DNA from: Strongylocentrotus purpuratus
Taxonomy: Eukaryota; Echinodermata; Echinoidea; Camarodonta; Strongylocentrotidae
Direction of reading: 5' to 3'
DNA: 64,000 nt
NCBI RefSeq assembly: GCF_000002235.5
Contig: NW_022145597.1
Location: forward strand, 25,560,423 to 25,624,422
How positions within the stretch are numbered: position 1 is the first letter of the stretch; every line of letters starts with the position of its first letter. This document shows positions 41,785 through 53,700 of this stretch, one piece after another. The translations under genes and the position numbers were made by a program. Under the pieces are notes generated by a model. It had not been told where the DNA came from. It ran no database searches and saw nothing but the letters and a program-made list of their open reading frames with translations.

Positions 41785-44700
41785 TTCCCCTCTTTCCTGT
41801 CTCCCCAGCTCTCATCCATCTTCTAACCACTCTCTCACTTTCTACACCTCTTTCGGTTTTTTTCTCTTCCTCTCCCTGCCTACATCTCCTCCCTTACAAG
41901 AAAAGAATTAGAACTTGGGACACCAAATCAAGGAGATGATGAATCCTCCAGAATTGCCTGGTGTGCGATTCAAACTGTTTATCTCATTCTCAACCTGGAT
42001 GAGTCATCGGTTACCATGGTAACAGGTGTACAAAAGGGAGAGAGAGAGAGTATGGCAGGCTGATATAGTTATAGTGAGGTGTGTGTGATGGCAATCACAA
42101 GGTGGTATAGTCTTTGGAATCAAACTCTGAAAAGGGGAAATAATATCTTGCTTCGATGACAACACTTGCATTGATGTATAGTTACATGGTAATGGGTGAC
42201 TATATGACTGTGTATGTCATTGTAAAATTTATTGAATGCAGGTCTCTGAAGAAGATGTATGTAGCCTTTAGAATGATATTGGTATAATGATAATATAAGA
42301 AATATAAGAAAAAAAGATGCTGATAACAATAATGGTGATGGTGAGGATAAAGGAAATGAAGATGGCAATGATGATGGTGAGGAGGAGGAGGAGGAGGAGG
42401 AGGAGGAGGAGGAGGAGGAGGAGGAGGAGGAGGAAGAAGAGGAGGAGGAGGAGGAAGAGGAGGAGGAGGTGGGGGAGGAGAAGGAGGAGGTGATTTGATG
42501 ATGACGATGATGGTGATGAGGATGGTAATGATGAGTACATCTTGATAATCACGATCATGGAAGTGATAATGGCCATTATTATCACAAAAATGATAAGTAT
42601 GGAAAGAAGATGGTTCTCATTATGGTGATAATAGTGATAGAATACATAATTGTAGTCATGCTTGTCCTCACATTACAAAACAAAACAAGAAGGGCAAGAT
42701 CTATTTCTTCCTGAATCTACCATACATGACCTCATCAAAACAAACACAAATCCTAAGTACTTCAAGTGCCAATTTGAACAAAGCAAAGCAGCGAAGTGCT
42801 CACTCAGACAGGATCACAAAAATACACAAGGCAAAACTAACATGAAGAGTAAATGTGTCATGACCATGACATGAGGCAAATCAGCTTGGTTTCCAATTAG
42901 ATAAGTCCAAGTGGTATCCGATTTCATCTGATACCAGGCCAGATTCTCACCATTGCAAATAGATACACGCAGACGCTCATCTCCAAAAATATGGATTCTG
43001 CATATAGCAGATGCTCAAAGCTGTGATTACATTCAGCTCGGTATCGCTCTTTTGTGTTTCTTTCTGCGAAGCCGGTATAAACATTGATCTAGTCTTTCAA
43101 AATGTTATTACCGATGGTGAGCGCATCACCGTCCCCTATATGTGGGACCGAAGGGAAGAAAATGTACATGTTTATATGTTGTGTACCGTACTGTAAATGT
43201 GAATGTATGAATTTCACTAATAATGTTTACAGGAGCATCCCCATCTCTTCTACACATGGAACTAAAAGGAATAATCAATTTTTGACAGACTACAATATCA
43301 TGTTTGCATAGGCCCTACATAAATAAATAACAAAAGTGAACAAATTTTTTACTATCCACCATGTACATGTACTTCTATTCTAACAAAACCTTACTTTAAA
43401 TATCTCTAGTCTGATATATCATTTTCCTTTCATAAATGAGTAATTATTATTTTACTTCCACCAAATGGTACAGGAATGCCATAAAACCATGACGGCAAGT
43501 CATAATTGATAATAGACTGTACTTTCATTAGGTTAACATGATGATGAAGGATAATGATATAATTACTCCCAACCTAACAAACCCTGATTGACATGAGGAA
43601 TAATTTAGATATATTATCTCCGCTCATCATGGGGATGCTGATCAGACCAACGAGTGATGCTAACGACCCCTTGCGAATGTATTTTATGGAGGAAATCCCC
43701 CTTTCATGGAAGCGTTATACGACGATATGACTCAGCCCGTCATTGTGACATCTAAACCAAGGCCGAACCCATGAATAATACATCATCGTCCTTTTAATAG
43801 GCCACGCAGGGCAAGTTCATACCTGACTATCCTAAAGCCTTGTTCACACAGAGTATTAAACCGTTTTGAAGAAACATTGCCACAACAAATTAGCGCTTTA
43901 CATGTACGCCTAAATTTTGTGTGGATGAAATCTTTGCTCATTTGACAAAGAGTGTGGAGATGGGGAAAACCTTGTTCCCACTCGAAGCAGTTTTTCAAAA
44001 TTTCATGATGAATTAACGTTGATATGTCAGCCTAAATTTGTGTGCATGAAATATTAGTAAATTTGACGCAGAGTGTGGATGTAAGACAGTTTAATGGCAT
44101 ATGAATTTAACAATGACACACCTCATTCTGCTACAGGGACTTGCCAAAAGAATGTCCGTTAATAAAGATCCATGAAAGTTTCATGTATCAAAAGTTTCTG
44201 GTTGTACAGTTGTTGATTGAAGTCAATCTATCCATCAAGGTCTGTTTCTCCTTTAAAGACCGTCAATACTACTGGACCAGAAGGGATTAGACCACACAGC
44301 GAGGTCACTGGCAGGTGGCTATCTCATTAATTCAGCTCTCAACTAACATAAGAAAAAGAGGATCATGGGGGACCAACAGGCACCGATTGGGGAAGTTTTC
44401 TATATAGAGGGACCAAGTAGCTACAAGTAGGACAGTGGGGCTTTAAAAAGGGAGAGAAGATATATGCTCCTTTCACACTTTAATGTGATAATGAGCTTAT
44501 CCCATTGGGGTACTGGAGAAATATGAACTAAGACTTCCTCACAAATCCTTCAGCAAACTCCCAAAAGAAACTAAAATGAACACACTATAAAAAGAACAGA
44601 AACTTATTCATACATGAAATGTTGAATGGCAAATTGTGTGAGTGATTCATATTTCACATTCATGTTGTTTATACATTTGTAGCTGAATCACGTCACTGAA

Positions 44701-47700
44701 ATTTTACAATTTACTCAGAAAGTTGTAATATTATTTAGTATGAACAAAGTTTTGTAACTCCAACTGCTGTTCACCTTTAATACAAGGAATGCCTCAATGG
44801 GAGTTCCCTTTCACGGTTTGAATGCATCTGTCCATCTTGTCACAGGCAAAGGACCATTCTCTAGTGTGGTAATGAGGGAGTGATTTGTGTGTGGCACTGA
44901 CATACATGTAATTACTGTCATTCTCAAGCTAAGATTACTCAGCTGCCACAGCAGTGGAATAGCTACAAGGGGCACAGGGGGCACATACCCCCCCCCCCCC
45001 AACAAAATAAAGAAATGGATAGCAATAAATGGGATGACAAAAATTAGAAAAAGAGAGAGGGGAAAGGTAGCAAGAAGATGACATGACCCTCCCCCACAAC
45101 CCTACCTCACTTTTTGTTTTGTTTGGTTAATTTGTCTTTTTAATTTCATTGGCTGAGCATGGGCAGTGCCCTCTCTATCTCTCGACTCAAGCGATGCCAT
45201 TGTGCCACAGTATGTGCTACATGTTAGTCACCCTATAGGATCATAAGGGCTCCACACACATTTTTGTTTCATAGGGGGTCCTGACCGAAATTGTTAGGGT
45301 ATGTATCCATATTTATAGCCCCATGTTAAACTTTTGAAATTTGTAGGGGTCCAGACATATCAATTTGGGCATCCATGCGTCCCAGGCATCTGTAAGTGTC
45401 CAGGCATCTATAAGTGTCAAGCCTTAGTTTAACGGGGCATTTATAGTTAGGTACTCAGTGACTCACAAGGGATACATCTGCAAGCTTGAGATGAGAGAAG
45501 ATAGTATTGGACGTGGATATGTGAGCATTTGACAGCACCCCTGAGAGGTGAACTTGAGACAGATGTACATGATTCATGCATGGATCCATTAAAGACAAGG
45601 TCGACTTCTGGAAAAGGTGCAAATAATCTTCTCATTCTTCTCGGTCATAAGTGGAAGAAAATCTTAGGAGCAATGTCTCCTGAAATGATCTCTCATTCTA
45701 AAAATCACTATAATTTTCTTTTTAAAGGGGAGTAAAATTAAATAATCTTCTCAAATAATCTTCTCGGTCATGAGTGGAAGAAGATCATAGGAGTAATGTC
45801 TCCTAAAAAACTGGCGCCTGAAATGAACTCATATTCCACATTTCACATTAATTTTTTGTCAAAGTACCATGCATGTACATCTATGTGTATGTAGCCCCAT
45901 GTAACTATATCCGTGTGAGGTGCTTTTCGCTGTTTGTGATTTATAGCAAGAGAGGGTCACCTTCTAATTAATTTTATAATTTCCATACTGCATTATATAC
46001 AACTATCATTGATAACTTAATCAATCATTATCCCAAACTTCCATATTATATTCTATGAAATGGAATCGCATGACCACTACTCCGAGTCTGAAATGCCTCT
46101 TTAAACCAACGACCTTGCATGACATTGACACATTTCTCTGAATGATACCAGCATCATAATTCATCATCCTCTTCCCTCTTTCCCCCGCTCCTTATCATCT
46201 TGAATTATCTACGCAATTAAAATGTATGATTTAAAGGTACTACGGAACTTTCTTTTGGCTGTAAAAGAACAATATGGTTAGTACATTTCAGTTTTTTAGA
46301 GCTAGAAAGCTGTTACTTCTGTGTTAAAGAGTATTTGAGTTCCATCAAGGGAGCATGACCAAGGGGGCTTGTAAGAATTTTGAAATATGTGCCCCCCCCC
46401 CCCCAAAAAAAAAAAAAATCCATCTGGAGATGCAACTGATCCTAAAATACCAAAGGATAAGCATATCCGAGGTGGAACATTTTGAAATATGTGCCCCCCC
46501 CCTCCCCTTCCCCCTGAAGAAAAAAAATAATACTGGATATGCCACTGTGTCGGGTTACCAAATATGGATGAGTATAACTTTGTTTAAAGGTACTATGTCC
46601 CTTTTGCAGCCAACCTCAAATGCTGTAGAACTTTGCAGGAATTATGAATATGTCATGTATGTCCTATCTGTGAAATTTAAACGTTAGCAGTGTCCTCATA
46701 TTCAAATTATGCAAGGAAAACCGTTTACTTGCTAGACTTCACTGTCGGACACTATTGAGTGACAGAATGGCTTTTTTCTTCTTTGGTAATAACATACATG
46801 AAAAGAGTTGTAAAGGGTACAGGAGCATTTGTCTACATCAATAACCCACTTCTTGTGATGGCCAAGATTAAACTGATTGAATCTTTGCGCAGAATAAAAC
46901 GTATGACCATTCGGTACAATTGTCTGAAAATCAAGACTATTACTTTTGGGCTCTATAGCCCTAAAGTCGATTTGACAACTAATAGTCGTTATTTTCCCAT
47001 CTTCAATTTTCAAGCCCCATCTTTTTTACGGAAGTTCTAAATTAGTATTATCTTTCAAATGCAGTTGGAATTTAACTTTTTCATTTTTTTGGCTTGCAAA
47101 TGGGACATAGTCCCTTTAATGGATAGGAGCTTTAAAGACGGTTTTGAATGTTCCCCGGCCCTCTCAAAAATCATTTTGAAAATGCCACAGCCCGTTGCTG
47201 CCAGATTATAGGGATGTGCATACCAATTAACCCTGTCATTTCTGTGAAAGAAAATGGACTTTGCATTTCTCCATCAAGTGTTTGAGCAATGAATCACGGC
47301 TCGAGAGGAAAAGCTACCATTTGCACAGAGGTTTTTACTCTGTATTGTTTGTTATGGCATCAGACCCAAGGACAGAGCAATAGACTAAAGGATCTATTGT
47401 GCTGACTACTTTCGTTCTCAAGCTGTGCTAATATGAATTACCTACCCCTGTCTATTTTTAAATATCATCCTTTGTTTCAGTTATTCGTCCGATTACTCCT
47501 CCAATACCCAAACAGCTCTTATTCCATTAAGTTCAGCAATAAAAACTGTTCAAAACTAAAAGTAATTATAATAATTATAATAATAATGATGGTGTAAGTA
47601 CACATAAAAACAAAGAGTCAGTAATTATTCACCATGTACAAGAATGAAATCCGATTAGGTCTTCCATCTATGCACTGTTCATTTGATATTTATTACATAG

Positions 47701-50700
47701 AAAGTATCATAAATCGTTTTCCATTAGTATCTGGTATCATGTAGTCTAAATCTTCAACCCAAGACTCTGTTCAGATGGCTCTTTTTGGATTTTCTATTGC
47801 AAACAAATAGATTTTTCTTGCTGACAACTTTTAAGGCTACTAGGAATCATTACCAAAGATCACTTTCAAGGTTTTCCATACCTAAATCATTTTCAATACC
47901 TGTGTCGGGAATTTTTCTTTACAGTTCTATATTCTTGTCCACTTAATTTATGGTCATCGACTCACCACGTAACTATATAATCTTCCCTTATCTCTTTCAT
48001 TGTAAACTAAATATTATAGCCATTTCCCTGGGTAAAGTTTATTTGTTGTACTTTTGCAATTTCCTTGTCACACCTAAATCACCTGTAATGTGCTCAACTG
48101 CCCATTCTCTGTACTTTCGTAAATAAACGACATGGCAGTCAGCTTCCCTTCTCCTTGCCGTTATTCCTGTTATTTCCCAACTAGCTTCCTACCAGAGTAA
48201 ACATTTGTCCAAGTTTTTCACTTTCAATATGGAATGGCATTGTAGACTCCAAGTCTGGTATTCATAAAAACTTACAAACTTTCTGGTTTTAATGTGAACT
48301 ATTAAAGTGGGTGGAGTTGGACTAGCTAATCATGGTGCTCCATTGTTAACCCTTTTCATTCTAAACCAAATTTTTAAACTAAATTAAAAATACAAAAACT
48401 TGTCTCAATGACATGAATCCAAATCTTAAAAAGAAAAGAAATGTTATTGGGAAAAGAGTGTTGTATGATCAACTTAGATGAATGAGAAACATATTCATTC
48501 TAAGGTTGTACTAAACATGCATCAGTAATTATTACTGTGTAGTCAATATCCTACACTAAAAAAGATTTCAAACTTAACCATTCATCAGAAATTACACCTA
48601 CCCCTTACCCTTAAGTAAAATGCTTCTACCCAATCGCTAATTATAGCCTGCACTAAAGTTTGAAAACAATACTGGGTTCAGGCTTTCATTCAAAATCGGT
48701 ATGTCTAATTTTTTTCTTTTGTTAAACATTATTTTACACCCAGGGACGGGTTTAACTTACAGCCTAAACTCTTGATGAACTAAAGCTCAGTGAATTGAAA
48801 TTGTTGCCCAAGCAAACATCGGTTCACGAAAACTACAGAGACATGTAAATGTATGTGCTTGTTGTCTCCTGTCGAGAATTGTTATCTAAATTGACGAGGT
48901 ACATGGATAATCTCATCTGAAATGCCTCTGTGCAGGTCGTACAAACAAATATCATCCACGACAATCCTACATCATCATTCTTCATTCAGCCAATGATGCA
49001 TGACACATCATACTTCATCTCTGTCAGAAAGCTAGACGGGTCATTCACACGGGGTTAACTTATACGTAATTTGGATACCGAAATCGGTAGCCTTAGCAGA
49101 GCCGGGGTAATATTGGAGCGCTTTGAGCACCTTGCAGGGTGGATATGTGCGCTTAATAAATATCCAATATTATTATTATTATGATTATTATATGAAGAAT
49201 CACTGTGTAGTAGCAACAGAGGCATTCACACAAGACATTGAGAAACTAGTTTCAAGGAAGTCAATTTTAAATCTTTGTTTTCTGTTGAGGAATTAATGTC
49301 CTTATTGGTCTCCAAAGATAAAATGTCTAAATATTGTCTCAAGTCATGGGTATTGCTCAAGCATACAAAATTGCTGCTGCTGGCAGGTCATATCAGTTCA
49401 CACTCCTATAAACCTTGCCTAGTTTTGTTTAATACTAATGTTCAAATGAAACAATAAGCCCTGATTCCATATCAAATGTTTATTAGAAACGATGCAAAGA
49501 GCCGAAAACCTCATTTTTCTACATGTGTATGAACATTCTTGGTATGATGTTCAGACAAGAAAAATCTGATTCCATATCGCACAGCTGAATGAAAAGTTTC
49601 ACTTGTGTGTGAATAGGGGTTTGACAACAATGGACTCATCTAGGAGGAACCCAGACAAGTCTAGCTTTAAACCACATCACAAACCACAGCAACAGACCAT
49701 ACACTACAGCAGGTCTGGTAAAGGTTAAAGTTATTGCTAAACAAATCATATACATGTCCATGCGCATAAGAAAGAATCATGCTAAAAGATTGGTTCTTTC
49801 TGAAATTATAAATCCAAAGATTCTCAAGAATACAAAGAAATAATTTGTAATTTACTATTATCACTCTTATCTAAGAGGATTTGAGACTATATTTTATAAT
49901 GAATCCTAGCCAAGAATGGTTTTAAGTCCTTACATTTGGGGTCTACCCACAATTTAAGAAATCTATAATTCCTCAGCCAATACATATTTTCTAAAAGTTT
50001 GTGTAGTAGACATCATAACCATGGATGAAATGGTTTTTAAAAAAAGTTCAAAACTTTTTCTATAAAGCAATTTGATGTTATTGATATGAATCATTCTGGT
50101 GGGATTTTTTTCTTCATCATCATCAGGAACTAGTCTGGCACAGTTTGATAAGTCCACAAACACAAGTCTGCTTGTTTTTCTTTCGTTTCAGGTCATATGT
50201 TTTACCAGGAACACCCCTGCAAGGACTGCTGGGATAGCACCAATTGACCTCCGCAGGGAAAGGTCATTGCACCTGGAGATTCACTGCACTATGAGAAGCT
50301 AGTCTGCAGGTACAAACCCTTAATTGTCAGTCATCATGTATCACACAAGGTGTCTGATCTGTAAGACTATGCAGGCTGCCTTGTTTTCTGCCCTCCATAG
50401 GCCCTGTACTGTAGCTCGTCATTCGATCGAGCCAGAGACCGAGAGTTAGGATCGCCTCAAGGCTGCATGGAATTATTCATGTGTCAAAGTGTCTATATGC
50501 CTGCAGACTAATGAGAAAACCCTATGTTGAAAACCTTAATCCAAAACTTGAACCCTCTGGTGAAAGAGAAAAAGAATACTGGCCCTAGGAAAAAAGCCTC
50601 AAGATTTTGCTTGGCTTTGGTTCATAAATTCTACCCATGTTCTTAAAGTTATTGCAGCATAAGTTAGGTTTACATCCAGTAAATATATCTTTCCATGTTC

Positions 50701-53700
50701 TTTAAAGGTAAAGACCAGTATTGGAAACGCCCCAATTTCAAAAAATCAAATGGAAGCTCTCCTTACCAATCATGTGAAAGAATATGTTTTGACTAATACA
50801 TGATGATAAAAAATTTGCCGGGAAACCGCCTACTAAGTCATATATTTGGTAAATTTATTTCTCTCATGGTCTGTGAGAGATATAGGGTTGTCCCATATAC
50901 ATCTTTCTGTGTATAGTGCTTGTAACTTTACGAAGAATGGGCCAAATTTCTTATCATTTTGATGATTCCAGAACCTTGCAGATGCTAGATGCTAGATGAT
51001 CAACCTTTTCTGATCGATTCCACAACGTTTCTTTCACAATGCAATCGCATGACCATAACTGGTCTTTACCTTTAATACATGCAATGCTACACAAATTGTA
51101 CCCCTACATGTATGTTAGCCAGCCTGATCGAGAATTCTAGGTAAACTGTCTGTTGAGAGCCAAAGGATATTAATCATTCAAATATTCAACAAAATATGAC
51201 CCCTTTCTGCCTAAAAACAGATGCAATGTGAATTCCATGACCATTTTTTGGCTTAACAACAAAAAACTCACAATAAAGTACCGGTACCTATTTCTACAGA
51301 AATGTCCATGTTATTGAGTCACAGGTTCCTCTCTTGCATTTGCTGCTTTATCCACATATTCTTCTTTATTGGTTGGTTGGTTTATTTTACCCAACTGCTA
51401 AGAGAGCATGTGTATGCTTGAAAGCAACCACGCGACTGGCGGCTTTGAGTCATCTCTGAAGGACTTGGAAATGATGATTTATGCCTTACCGAAGGGCATT
51501 AGTGCATTGAATCAGCTTTGAACCTAGGACCTCTTGGGTATGAGACCACAGCTCTACCCCTGAGCCATCGCTCCTCACAACAAGTGATGTTAGCATTGGA
51601 CAAATGAGACACACGAACATACAAAGTAAGCCTGAATCTGATGACCGGGGTAATAATGTATCTGTAAAGCGCTAGACACATCGTATCAATGTATTGGGCG
51701 CTAAATAAAAGTGGAATATTATTATCAGTATTATTAATAGGAGTTTGGAGCAAAAACATTGCATCCACTTACCGATATAATAATTCCATTCTGCGTCCAT
51801 CTCCGATTGGCTGGCCAGACACCCTTTCATGATGTTGAGGCAGAGCGAATGGCAGGGCTTGACGAACGGGATACCTTTACAATGAGGGCAGTATGACATT
51901 CTCATCAAAGCCTTCCGACACTCTGGGGTTGGCTCCACCTAGACAAGAGATAATTGAAACATTTAAATCACAATACGGTTGACCAATTTCGGCAATATTA
52001 TGGCTTGTCCTACTTAACAAGACGTAACATATAACGTATGCAATTCGCATTCTGACAATACACCAGTTGCGTTGTGCGCTCACATCATAATTTGCATTGG
52101 CGAAATCTTAATTTACGCATCAATACCACTGACCTCTAGAGGTCATCTGGTTTGTTTACTTGTAAATTAAAATGGCACCCATGTCTGCGCATGCGCATTG
52201 TTGTAACCGTAAACTGGTGGATTAAATACAATTATTCATAACAGGTGAATGAAATAATTTGGAAAGAGGCACTTAAGGTACAAAAATGTATATTTTCTCT
52301 TTCATAAAAATGCTGCCAAAAGCTTTCTGTGACTTTACAGAGCTTAATCTCCTTCTTTATTCTAAACATAAAAATTTTAAACATAAAAATAATAACTGAA
52401 GATAAAATAACAATCATACCTTGGATCCTCTCGTTATAGCATCACGTCCGAAACCAAGTCCCTGGCCGAATGTCCTGGCCGCCACGAACGACTTCTTGGC
52501 CCTGTCGATGAGGGTGTTGGCCACCTCGCCAAACGGCTTCAGACTCTCCATGATGACATCTTGCCTGGTGCAGCTCCAGAAGTCATCCGTGTACTCATAT
52601 TGGGGATTGAGAAGCTGGAATATCCGCTCAAATAACTGATTGAAGAAGTCTCCCATTACCTGGTGGATTAAGGTTTGGAAAAAAGTTTTTGAAGGATGTC
52701 TTTGGGAGGATGTCTTGAAGAGGATGTTCTTCAGGGCAGCGTTTCGTGAAACCGTCATAAGTACAAGTTCACAGATAATCCGACATCCCACTGAAATGTG
52801 TGTTAAACTTAATAGACGCATTTGAATGGGATGTCGAACTTTTGAAGGTTTCGTGAGACGCTGCCCAGGGCCTCATCTTATAGACACTTGAGACGGATTA
52901 AAATGGATGACAACTTGATATCAATTGCAACTCTTTAGTAAAGAGATAAGAGTTTGTAAGTTTGACATTGATTGGAGGACTTGTGATCAATCCAGATCAA
53001 TGGCAATACTTTATAGGACCCAGAGTATACAGCAATGTTTGATCCTATCCAGAAGGGAATTTAGTCAATTTCAAGTTCTCTAAGTGAATACACTCCTGGC
53101 TCTCAGTAGACCAGACAGAGGAATACCTCTGTCTAATGACCACTCAAGGAAAGGTCTTTGAGAGCAGGTTTCTATTACAGACAGTGCAGATTGATTGACT
53201 TAGTAATAATTATTTAACCTTCTTTATCTGAATGCTATGTCATTATCATTGATATCTGTAAGCTAATGCGTTTCAATTTTTAAAGAGTTGGTTTGAATAA
53301 AAGAAATTATAACTTATTTGTTTTTTTCTATAGTTGTCAAGGGATAAAACTTATCGAAAGTGTAAAAGAGTGAATATTTCAGGAAATAATACTGAAAATA
53401 TCCAGAGAGGAATCTCCAGCAAGTGACCAAAATATATTTCTATAATATACACTTTGGTTGCTTTACATATGGCCTTGAAAAGTTCCAAGTTCTACAAAAA
53501 ACACTGAATATTCATACTTCAGTCGCACCATTAAACTACAACTGACCGATAAGCAACAAGATATTGACGAACCAGGGTAATGTAATATTTTGGTAGGTCT
53601 ATCGCCGGTCTCATTGATGTGTCTAGGGTATAATAGTATATATTTGTAAAGCGTTTAGAGACATTTTTATTAAGCGCTATATAGAAATTAAATTTTATTT

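Noticed and set aside
41298-41939. 213-codon plus-strand open frame
   Set aside because: Mostly CT-rich repeats translated as Ser/Leu; no domain and no splice structure.
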